NCBI GenBank assembly: GCA_947172415.1
Contig: OX359200.1
Coordinates: forward strand, 2,234,501 to 2,298,500
DNA from: Chondrosia reniformis
Lineage: Eukaryota > Porifera > Demospongiae > Chondrillida > Chondrillidae
Length of the DNA stretch: 64,000 bases
Reading direction: 5' to 3'
Positions 25,601 through 37,600 of this stretch are shown piece after piece. Position 1 is the first letter of the stretch, and each line of letters begins with the position of its first letter. The position numbers and the translations under genes are program-made. Below the pieces are notes generated by a model. It did no database searches and was not told where the DNA came from. It was given only the letters and a program-made list of their open reading frames with translations.

Positions 25601-28600
25601 TTTCTTCCCCTGGTTATGATGTAACCAATGATGATGTTATCCAAAATGATGGGAACAATTCATTATAAAAAGAGAACACCCATGGACCAACTTCAGAAGA
25701 AGATCCTTGGGGTAAAAATGTTTGACGACATGAATATAAATCAACTATGTCTCCAGACACTCAATATATTGAAAGATGAATCCTTTAAAAGATTATTTAC
25801 CATTTACAGCGTGAATTACTGATTAATGGGATATAGAGTGTGATACAGGGAGCGAAGTAAATCTTACACATCTTTAGAAAGATGACCCTTTCTAAAGATA
25901 AGTTCAATGCAGTTAAAAGGAATCCTTACTCTACTATTAAATCTTACACAATTGTTTGCTTAGGTGCCAGCGTTCTCTTTATTTCCTGAAGCAAATCTCA
26001 TGATTTCTTTTGTCCTGAAGTACTCACATGCCGTGGCAATGGGGTATATATATCAGTTATGACCCATTGCCTTGGACTTCTGCCAAAAACAATAACTCGA
26101 CCTCTGATCTGCCTCAGCCTTATATTATAATCGTATAACATATACGTATGGCATAACATGTGTTAAATCGGTAACATTTATTGAGTTATAGACCTTTTTA
26201 GTATGTACATGCGCTGCAATCAGTGCTAGTAATTACGTATGTGACAGTGTAATGATGTGATAATACTGTTATTTCCAAGTGTTAATGTTATATTTGTACT
26301 CTTCACTCTGATGTAGTGATTACAACTGAAATAATCCCTTTGTCATCTGATACCCCAAAATCACCAGTAGGAGTTGGCATGCCAACCTCAGGGGTATTTG
26401 AAGGTTCTAGTGATCTTCCAAATATTAATATTCCTGAAAATTTTGTTAGGGGCAGGGCAGGAGATGGAGGTGATGTACTATCTACATACCATGAACTGGA
26501 TACTTAAAGCAGACATTGTATCTGAATATTGTGTAGTTTTGAGAAAAAATTAAAAAATTCACATTTAGTTCTATTGGCTATATACGTGTGTGTATGGTGT
26601 TTTAATTTTCTCTTTAGTTGGTATTTAATTGTGCATTTTACAATTCTCTTTCAGATGCTGCAGTCTATGTCGTAACAGCTGTTTTGTCAAACTTCACTCA
26701 TCAATTGCCAGTACAATTCCAGAATTCCAGGTAGTTACTTTACCAATGTTATATAACTATCTTGTAATAACATCTAAACTGCAATACATAAGTAAAACCG
26801 AATTTTGAAAACAAATGAATTCCAAGTTAGGTTATGGGTGGATATCATTTGCTAACATTTATGGTCACTAAAATGTTTGTTATAACGCATGTGCAATTGT
26901 GTGGAGCAAGAATTTACAACAAAATGCTAAATTTAATGGACACTAATGAGTCATATAGGGTAAAAAACACTAAATATGTATAATGGATGTTAATATTAAG
27001 GGTTTTACAGTATATACATATGCTTTTTTACCTTCTAGTTCTGCCAAAAGTGCAACTGTGGGTAGCAGTTTAATATCTAGTCAAGTTGGAAGACTTAGTG
27101 GAAGGTCACCATTGCTCTCAGGCAGTAACCGTATCAGAATAGGATTTCCTATTCAAGTTAGTTGAGAATATATTAAAAGCCAATTTAATTTATATCCTTA
27201 TAATACACTGTTCATCATAACAGAAACAGTACAGAGGTCTAAATATGAAGTGTGTGTTTTGGAATTTCACATTTGATGGTGATGATAATGTGACAGATCG
27301 CACTAAGAGGTATGTCTTGTATGTAAGTACGTACATCTCATGTTGTTAAAAGCAATTTATATTTTCAGTTGGATAGATTAGTAAGTGTAACATCTATCTT
27401 TTCAAAATTATGTACGTACTTGATTGCAATGAAACATTTATAGTACTGAATCATAGGGATATAAATGTTTTGCTTAGAGTTCCTTCATTTCCTTTAAACT
27501 TGATTTAAATCACTGTTTAATGGTTATGGGATTCTCTACTCAATATCTACACCTATAGTTACCTTGCTTACAACCTTGTATATGATCCCCCATTCCTTAT
27601 ATGCATCTATATACAGTACCTATACCATGCCTATTAATCCTACTTAAGACTTGCCTATATAAGCTTATAGGAAGGACCAACCCATTGGCTGGAACTTCTT
27701 GGTATGTAAGGGGGTACAGGCTTGATACCCCCTGGAATTATAAGGCCATTTTGCTGTACTACTACTGAGCTCAATCTTAGACCCCCCCTAAATGCGTAAG
27801 GTCACCCTAGAACCTGGGGGTATACTGCCCAATAGGAATGAAATGACCCCCAGGTGGATGATATATACTGTATTTAATTATAGAATGAAAGATACATAAA
27901 ATAATAATAATAATAATAGTATGATAACACAATTTATATATATAGTTAGCCCAACTCAGAGTTCTGTGGAAGAGGCCAGTTATGAGGAGACCATAGCCAG
28001 TTCGTTTTGTGAGGGGCGTATATAACACTGGTGATCCGAGCTCTCCCAACGGCCTAGCAATTTGATGGCTGACTCTGATACACCTGCTATACTTGCCGTG
28101 GTGGCTGACCCTACCCAAAAGCTATGGCCATTAAACAAAGAACCGTTCAGTCTGGAAGCAGACAGTGCCTCTTGCACGCTAGTAATAAACTGCCTGTCCC
28201 TCAAAGGCCCCTTTTCGGAGCGAAATAGAGGACCAGCAGCTGGGCCTCTCACAGTGAAGTAGTCTAACAGGGCTACCACTGCACACCAGTCTGAATTGGT
28301 GCTGCCTATGGTGATTGGTGTACCCTTTCTGAACTGATCAGTTTTGGAAACTTTAATTAGCAGCGAAATTGTCCAAGATGGGGCTGATGTATCCACTGAC
28401 ACATCAGCCGGGAGCTGGGGGTTGAACTCTGCCCCATTTGGGACCAAGAATTCCCCACACCTGAGGAATCCGAAAAACCACACATCATGCCACCTAGATC
28501 AATAAATTATAGTACACTCTGCTTCCTGAACTGAGGGTTGACTTAATACGACGCATGATAGATGCTGTGATGGGCAATCTTGTAATCCTAGGGCCCTTAT

Positions 28601-31600
28601 TGGCCTGGTGATGTTTAATCCCACTGAGAAGTAGTGTCATATGCAATGAATGAAAAGAGGGATTGCTACCTTGTGGGTCAGATAATAGTTTATTGTGACG
28701 GAGAGCTGCTAGATATGACTAGATAGTTGATACACTCAACCCCTCTGCACCCAGGAAGGCAACAAAGAAAGTAATTTTCTCTGTAGTTAATGGCTCAGGT
28801 AAAAGATGGAATGCTCTAGTAAATGCTAAATATCAGTTCAGCCCTGCTTGATAAACATTCCTTGTGGGGGGAGCTAATCCTTCCTCCAAAAAACTAAATT
28901 GACTTGAGAGGGAGATGAAGAGGCAGATGGATGAGTTCTAAGAAAGGCTGATGCTCTATTGCTATATATATATATATATATATTGCTATATTCAGTCTCC
29001 CAGCTATGTGCTCTGCCCTCAAGCGAAAGTCGTGCTTTGCCATGAAAAAGACCAGAGAGCATAGCAGATGAGCTGCTTGTTTCTTATTTAAGGTGGGGAG
29101 CCTAGCTATTAGCCAGTTCAGAGCTACTTCAGAACTACTGCTAATGGGTCACGAGCATGAAGGTGGTTAACCTGAGACACAGCTGCACTATTGTCTGAAT
29201 GACACACTACATAGGACCTGGACCACTCCAGACCCCAGACAGCACATGCCAAGGTGATTGGGAACAATTCCTTTAGCGTGATAGAGTGCATATGAAGTGC
29301 GCTACTCTCTGTCCATTGCCACTGGAGCCAGTGAGGTAAAGTCCAAGCCCCGCAACCCCATGACTTGGATGCATCTGTAAATAGAAGGTGCTTTGGCTCC
29401 TGCAGTAGGAGGAACTGGTGTACCGATATACCTGACCAGTGAGAGCACATGATGCTCCACAAGGCTAGATCACATCTTGCTGCACAATTGAGGTGCCATG
29501 TTTGCTTTGGCTGCATAGTGTTTGACAAAGGGAATAGATTATTCAGAAAGGCTTTCCTTAGGGGAAGAACATGGCAAGCATGCACTAAACACCCTAACAA
29601 TGACTGCAGCTGGTGCATGTCCTGAATGCACTTGGTCCTACTCCATGTATCCAGCAGGGATTTGAGAGCAGCCCTCTTATCCTCAGGTAGTTTGAGGAAC
29701 ATGTTGATTGAATTGATTTCAATGCCTAGGAAGGTCAACTGTGTGACTGGACCTTCCAGTTTGTCCTCAGCAATGGGCACCCCCAGCTCTTTGCAAACCT
29801 GTAATGTGATATCCATTGCCTGGCAACACTCGGTGGAATCTGGTGGTCCCAGTATTAAAAAAATCATCTCAGTAATGGATGATGTAATACACACCTCTAG
29901 ACCTCAGAATCCATTCCAATGCCTCAGCCAATGCATTAAAGATGGCAGGTGCTGAAGCTAGGCCGAATGGCAATTGGCAATCAACATAAACTGAGTCTTG
30001 CTAGGAGATCCCCAAGAAGCGATGATCCTCAGGATGAATTGGGAGCAGCCTGTATGCCTCCCGGAGGTCAATTTTAGCCAGCAGAGATCTCTTACCCAGA
30101 TAGTGCATGAGCAAAGTGCCATCATCTGGGGAGGAGTAGGAAACGTGTCAATTCTTGGTGAAGGTTGTCGTTGTCGTTGAAGACTGGTGAACCAGAATCT
30201 GCTTAGATACCAAGCCAATGCAAAAGCCCTCCTGAATACCTGCAATCAGACATTGTGTCCACTGCCTGTTGGGATGCTTCTAAGGATCTCTTCTATTGGT
30301 TGGTAACCAACGGGATGGATATCGGAGCACCCAACACAGACTGGGTGTCCCATGTCCTTGTCCGTTGTGCTCTGACCCTAAGGTCTGCAGTAGGCAGAAT
30401 TGCCTAGCCAGGATGGGTATCAACATCATGTATGGCGGGGTTGAGCCTACCTCAAAGGTCGAGGAGCCTATAAATGCAAACATAAGGAGGATATTGAAAA
30501 CCCCTAAGGTGATCCTGTACCCTATAGCTATATGGGGTGTAGACTATACTATATATGTACCTCTAAGTTGCCATTGTGGTTATGTATACATTTGTATTTG
30601 GTATATATAACATTAAGATATGTTCATAATATGTCCTCGTGATTAATCTTTCCCAAAAAAAAGATATAATAGAAATTGACCAAAATTAGACTCTAAATGT
30701 CAATGAGATAGACATGTAGAGTGCCATAAATATTGAAATCATTAGCTAACGTTTCAATTCTATCTATAGGCAAGCGGCAAAGATAGGTTGGTAGCTATGG
30801 TAGGTTGTCCTTCCGGTATGCCTCGTGGGGTGGGATCCAGAGTCCGCCTGTCCCCTGTGCTTCACTGGAAAAAGAGTAGGGCGGCAGCTCTTGGCTGAAT
30901 GTCTTGGTGCAGTGCACACCAGGCACTTATGAGCATAACAATAAGAGTCCCCCTGACATTCAAATCTGTTTCAGCGATGGCATACGTTCTCATGTGCTGT
31001 ACTCCTTCTGTCAAGAGAGCGCTTCCTGCGGGAAGCTATAGAGTCGTTGCCTGGGCTAGTGGTAGCCTCAGCTGGACTTACAGTTGACTGGACATTTTCG
31101 TCCTGAGCAATGGAAACCAGCCATATGTCTGGCTCCCTGCAATCCCATCTTAAGGATGGTTGCACAGCTGCTGCCTGTTTGAAAGTGCGATCATTCTGGA
31201 ACCATACCTTTCCTCTGACTTCTTTGGCCATTCTGAATGTGATGTTTGCGTAAGTTATTAACTGAGGACCTCTCTCAGAGTTATAATGGGTGGCTACTGC
31301 CGCAAAGGTAGAGAAGGTAGTATCATTTGGGTGGCTCTTGGTCTTGGCTGAGTCCTCTTTCCCCTCCTTCTGCATTTTATCAAACATTTCTGCCAGAGAT
31401 TCTGGCAATAGGTCCCCATGTCAACATACCTCCCCCCTGAATGTTCTTGAGAATCTGACCTGGGATAGGTGGGAGGCTAGGGTTTTCAAAAGGTTTCACC
31501 GTTGTGGGGACACCCTCGTATCCATTGATGATACTGCAGTGACACCCTGTCTTGGGCTGGGAACTGTAAGCAAAGGAGCGCTTGTCCTAGGAGTGAAAAT

Positions 31601-34600
31601 GGAAGCTGTTGCCTGCTGGTTGGTCAGGCTTGTGGCCAATGGTCCCCTGAGTCCCCTGCGAGCTGGAGATTAGTGCTTCTAAAACAAGGAGTTCGAGTTT
31701 AAAAAACTCGTGGGGCGCCAGGCGCCCCTAAGTAAACTCGAACTACTTGGCTGCTTCTCATAGATATCCGGTTAACCGATTTCCGATCGACTCTTGTTGG
31801 CCGTCAATTTTTCAAGGCCATATCTCGTAGAAAACGTTTTTACGCAAGCTTTACGTTACATAGTATTAGTAAGGGTGGTTTTTAAGTCCATTTCGTTCGT
31901 TCACTGTTCCACGCTAAGGAAGAGAAAGCTAATTTTAAGCTAGAAAACGAAAGCTAGCCGAACGTCCGCCATTTTTTGACAGATATATACAGTACAAGTT
32001 ACAATATACTAAGGTAATCTAATATAAATAAATAAATAAATAATATAATATAATATAATTAATTAATTAATTAATTAAATAATTCATATGGCTCCAAGAA
32101 AGGACCTAGAAACAAAATGGGCATATCATCATAAAGTTTAGGGTATAAAACTCATTTTAAATTAAGGGATTTTTAATTTAGGCCTCCGTTTGTTAGAAAA
32201 CAGAGGACAAAGTCTGCATATAAAAGGCCATAGGACTATAGAAAACCTATGGGAAATTTATATGCAAACAATGTGTTATATTGATAAAAAATTTCAATTT
32301 GTCAGATAACTGTGAAATCAACATATATCATGGTACATGTGTATAAGAAACGTCTGACGAAGTTTTGCTTAATTAAATGAGCAAAATAATCAAGATATAA
32401 TGAAGAATTCAAAGTTACGATTGCGCAAGCTGGTGATGTATTGTGATGTTCTTCGAATGCGTCACCAACACCTTCGTATGTCGCTCCGTACACACATTTT
32501 GTGAATCATGTGACGTTGCGTAAACGTCACCGACTCGTTGCTAAAGAAGATCATCCTTCGAGAACGGCTATGACAAGTCGACGCTCTCCTACGAGAAGGA
32601 GCTACCGAACAGGCGAGTTGTAGCGAAGGTTAGATAAAGCGTTTTTGTATACGTTCCCGTCAAGTTTGAGGCAGAGTTGTTCCTATATTGATGCGAAAGA
32701 CTGGATTCGTTTGGTCGACCGTATTACTTTGGTAATTTAAGCTCTGTCTTCTCTTCTTACGTTATCTGTTAATATTTTTACTTGTCCATGTGTAGGAATT
32801 AGGAGTGTTTGTTGCGATCATTACGAGAATAAAGCTTTGTTGAGTGTCAGCAACATGAATTTACTAATTTCCTATTTATACTGAATTGTATTCCCACTCC
32901 TCATATATTGCTGATGCATGAAGACCTCTGGGTCGAAACGTCCAGAATTAGTAAATTCATATTGCTGACTTTCAACTAGGCTTTATTCTTATCCATGTTA
33001 GTACGTTTTCCATGTGTACTACATACAGTAACGAAATTGCTTATAGCGAATGTCTATAAGTATAGTGAAATACTTTGTTAGCTAATTACACTCAAGTACA
33101 CTACACAGTGCAAGTTACTAGCAAATATATAAAATATTAAATTACAATCAAGTACTACACAGTACAAGTTACAAATTTAAGAGATCCAAGTGACTATGTA
33201 ATATTAAAATTACAATCAAGTACTAGCTACACAGTGCAAGTTACAAATTTAAAGAGATCCAAGTGACCCCTAGGATAATCAGTATTTTAAACAGTACAAG
33301 ACTTTAGTCACACTAGTACTGTTGCAGGCTTTGAAATCCTCAACTACTGCATAGAGAGTAGTAGTTGATACAGATCATCCAATTGCAAGGTAGAACACAT
33401 GGCCTACCAATTACCTTTTCACACCTTAGTATAGACTGAAGATGATGCATCTGCATGCCATATATCAACAAAGGCTTCAGTATTAAAGGGGTCTCAGCTA
33501 ATAACCACAGCAGATTTGATTTGCCTTGTGAGGGAGCTAAGAACACCGACGGTTGGTTGCATGCATTGGCATAATCAACAGGGTTAGAGACCATTTTGTA
33601 ACTTGTACACAAGGGACATAAAAGGCCAAGGCCTTTATATACGTATATGATGTCCCTTGTGTACAAGTTACAAAATGGTCTCTAACCCTGTTGATTATGC
33701 CAATGCATGCAACCAACCGTCGGTGTTCTTAGCTCCCTCACAAGGCAAATCAAATCTGCTGTGGTTATTAGCTGAGACCCCTTTAATACTGAAGCCTTTG
33801 TTGATATATGGCATGCAGATGCATCATCTTCAGTCTATACTAAGGTGTGAAAAGGTAATTGGTAGGCCATGTGTTCTACCTTGCAATTGGATGATCTGTA
33901 TCAACTACTACTCTCTATGCAGTAGTTGAGGATTTCAAAGCCTGCAACAGTACTAGTGTGACTAAAGTCTTGTACTGTTTAAAATACTGATTATCCTAGG
34001 GGTCACTTGGATCTCTTTAAATTTGTAACTTGCACTGTGTAGCTAGTACTTGATTGTAATTTTAATATTACATAGTCACTTGGATCTCTTAAATTTGTAA
34101 CTTGTACTGTGTAGTACTTGATTGTAATTTAATATTTTATATATTTGCTAGTAACTTGCACTGTGTAGTGTACTTGAGTGTAATTAGCTAACAAAGTATA
34201 TATATATATATATACAAGACTACGAACAGGAAGCCATACGTTAACATAATTTCTGAAAACAATATAGGGGCGCCTGCGGCGCCCCAAAAAGAAATAAAAC
34301 AGGGTTGTCGTGCAAGCTGTGTAAGTGCAATGTGGCATGCTTGACTAATGGTTAACCCTCTCTTTTGCAATGGGTCACCATGGTAGGAGGGATGGCAGTG
34401 GGATTAGTATAGAACCAGTAGGCATACACACGGATAAGCCTGCAGCTGAGACCTACTGAGTACGTACCTGGAGGAGCTAAACAGTTGAAAGTTGCTTAGC
34501 GACCACTGGGCGGATATTGATAGGCTCAGTCCCGGCCGCCTGTCTGACTCGAAAGGTTCCAAATACGCCTCAAGTGGGTCACAGGGACAGAGCCGAACTT

Positions 34601-37600
34601 AACTGTCGAACAGCGAGCATGGTCACGTAATGTTAATCTACAAACCTGTTACAATGAACCTTGAAGTGCTGAGCTCAAGGACGTCGATGTTCCAGTAGTC
34701 GATGAACTGCTGGTAGGATCGTATAGGTTAGCTGCCATCGTTTCAAATGTAGGATAACTAGAGTCATTCCAAAATGAACTACCAAGGACGTGTACGTGCT
34801 GCCGTTCACTTTACGCGCTTAATGCTGACCTCACAGTCTTACATGACTGATACCTGCTTGTATGATTGCTGTTGCTGGCACTTATACTTCCGTGAGAATA
34901 GGTAATTGCCCTTACCCCTGCCCACACGCCGTTCCAATATACCTACCATTAACTATGTTAACCTACATGGTTTATGTGTTATACTCAAGGAAAGCGCCTG
35001 GAAGGATTATTCTTTAGATATAACAAAATGAAGTAAATGAAGCATGTTAAGTTGTGATTCCAATTGTTTGCTATAGCAAATTTTAAATAGATTTCATAAT
35101 AAATGATATGCTTTAGTATTGTAGTATCGGGTTATACTGAATACATGTTCACAAATGAGAAATTTCAGACGTGACCTGTTAAGGGAGTCAACAATGTGAT
35201 GTCATGTACATTACATTTATAAGGTCTGTGAGCGCTGAACTAAATCTAAATTCTCAGATTTCAGTAGATAAAATACCCTATACAGTTCCAAATTTCTCGT
35301 ATTTTACAAAAGTGGATCTGTAAATTCTTATAATTAGTTACTTGTTTTACTAGGTGACAGGGGTTGAAAGATTAGTATCTAACAAAGGTATCATTGAACC
35401 AGATTGCACTGTTTTTAATGTGTTTTTAGGTTGGGTGGTTGGTCAACTGAAGATGTTGATCTTGATGGTGATGATGGAGAAATGCTGTCGTGTGCTAGTT
35501 CTCATTTGACTTCCTTTGCTATTCTAGTGGATGTGTCAGGCTTGACAACAGTGAGTTACATTATACACATATTGGAGTGTGTACACCCCTGCAGTACATA
35601 TTCATTCAAAATGTTTGGTCTCTCTAAGATGATGTAATTGATAACTATCAGCATTGCAAAATCTATTGATACGTAGCAGTGCCAGTTTATGTTGTTCAGG
35701 GTTTCTTTTCTTAGCAACTATATTATTTCAAGCATCAGCATCATTTTGTTCAGTAATCATATTCATATGCATTACTTTGTGTACTAATTTTATTGTACGT
35801 ACTTATTACATATTCAAATTGCAGCAAATTTCAACAACTGAAGCAATTCTTTTTGAAATTGTTAGCTACATTGGTTGTGCACTGTCTCTTGGAGGACTTA
35901 TAGCCACCATTTTGTTCCTTTTTACATTAAAGTGAGTGTTAATACATGCATACATATTATATAATTAATTATAGATAAAATAATATATAAAAATATATAC
36001 TTATACAACCTGCTATCGCTGTATAAGGACCATGGTAAGGTCTAAGATTTCAACTTCATAAAAAATATGTATATATAGAAGAACTTCCATATTTATAATT
36101 TAGTTCTATACCATCTTTAAAATTTGAATATTCTTTTGCATATACAGGAAAGATCTGATTGAAAAAGTCATCAATTTTGTACACCTAAATCTTTGTATTG
36201 CACTAAGCTGTGGTTTGCTTATTTTTCTTGCTGGAATTGAAACTGCTACTTGGAACTCCGTAAGTGTTACGATATATGGTAGCTCCACCCGATCCTCTCT
36301 TAATATGATGCACTATTTTGTTTTCTTCTGACAGGGGTTATGCACCTTCGTGGCCACACTGCTCCATTACTTCTTCCTTGCAGCATTTAGCTGGATGTTG
36401 TGTGAAGGAGTGTGCCTTTACAATATGCTTGTTAGGGTGTTTAAGGCTAATGCTAGAAAATGGATATACATCTATCTTGGACTGGGATGGGGTGTGTACC
36501 AAAATTCCTGCACGAACTTCAGACTATTATATATATGTACATGTTCAATTTATGTATATATGCTGAAAATGTTCTCTGAATTTCATAGGTATACCAATCC
36601 CTATAGTGATTATTTCAGTGGGTATTAAATGGAATTATTACTATATCCCAAAGTCTTATGACACTCAAAATTCTCTGTATAGTGAAATAAGAGCGTAAGT
36701 CCAAAAATACAGCCAGGGCCATAAGAAGTGGTCCAATTGGTGACGTTTTGCATGCACGGGGCTATCTTTGTGAGTATATATAAAGATGGTCACATTAGCT
36801 ATTACATATGCTTTGTCTTTGATCACCACTGCCACTAGATGAATATACTTACCTACTATTACCTTCAATGGTCTGTTTACATTCAATTTTTGACTTGGTC
36901 TTAATTGATAGATTCACAATTCACAATTATTTGTCAGCTAATTGACCTTATTACATATAGCAGAATTTAAATTAAACCAATTGTCAGTAATGGAACAAAC
37001 TGCATCATACAATTATTCCATTAAATATATACATGCACAGCAGAAGTTTTTTGATATGTAGTCATGTTATTTGCTTATCAAGTTAGCAGTAAGATTTTAC
37101 CAGCATTTAGATTAAAAATCTTTTATTCTACATACATAGTAGCATTATATTTAATGGTGTCCTACAGGCCTAATATAACACTACAAATTATCCATGAAAG
37201 AATGTTCTCTCCTATGGTTTAGTTGCTGGCTTCCCACCACAGATGGAATAATTGCTGCCTTTGTTGCTCCCATGCTGGCTATCATACTGGTTAGTTGGAC
37301 CCTCTTACCTTCTACCAGACCTTGAGTCCTTATGTCTCCTTTTAGATTAACTGTATATTTGCTGGACTAGCTCTCAGAAGTGTATACAAGTTTAAAGCAA
37401 GTCAAATGTCCCGAAACCAGGAAGATATGACAACAGTGGCTGCTGGAAAGTGAGAAACATGGTGTATTCATGTACGTAGACGCATATAGCAATTAAATGT
37501 TTCTGTATATAGGACTATTATGAAAGCTTTTGTTATAATACTTCCACTATTGGGTCTGACATGGGTAATAGGACTGCTGGCTGTCAACCCTTATACTACG

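Larger units (their letters stand above)
27790..31690 (-). mobile_element. decayed DIRS/Ngaro-type tyrosine-recombinase retrotransposon
   Basis: Read on the - strand, the order is gag-like region, reverse transcriptase, RNase H, tyrosine recombinase, typical of DIRS-type elements (known). Several frameshifts and stops make it inactive. Terminal split or inverted repeats were not identified, so the ends are approximate. It lies inside the intron that divides the receptor GPS motif, on the strand opposite to the host gene. Confidence 0.8.
27224..35550 (+). other. GPS (GPCR proteolysis site) split by an 8.1-kb intron
   Basis: Exon 27224-27309 carries CVFWNFTFDGDD. Exon 35430-35550 carries LGGWSTEDVDLDGDDGEM, then LSCASSHLTSFAIL. 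Autoproteolysis is expected between Leu and Thr of HLT (residues about 1003/1004), as in known adhesion GPCRs. Canonical GPS motifs have four Cys. Here the Cys after the WST block and the Cys two residues after SC (usual C-x-C-x-H) are both replaced, leaving one pair. The exon junction splits an Arg codon (AG|G). Confidence 0.85.

Noticed and set aside
32302-32493. 63-codon - strand ORF shared with 49431-49700 (+)
   Set aside because: Shared because the DNA repeat is shared; I could not show codon-biased change between copies.
33340-33929. Identical ORFs on both strands as a conserved gene pair
   Set aside because: They are the two arms of one palindrome; no family similarity.
34380-34900. 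GC-richer segment as an RNA gene
   Set aside because: No tRNA cloverleaf, snRNA or rRNA signature could be traced by eye.
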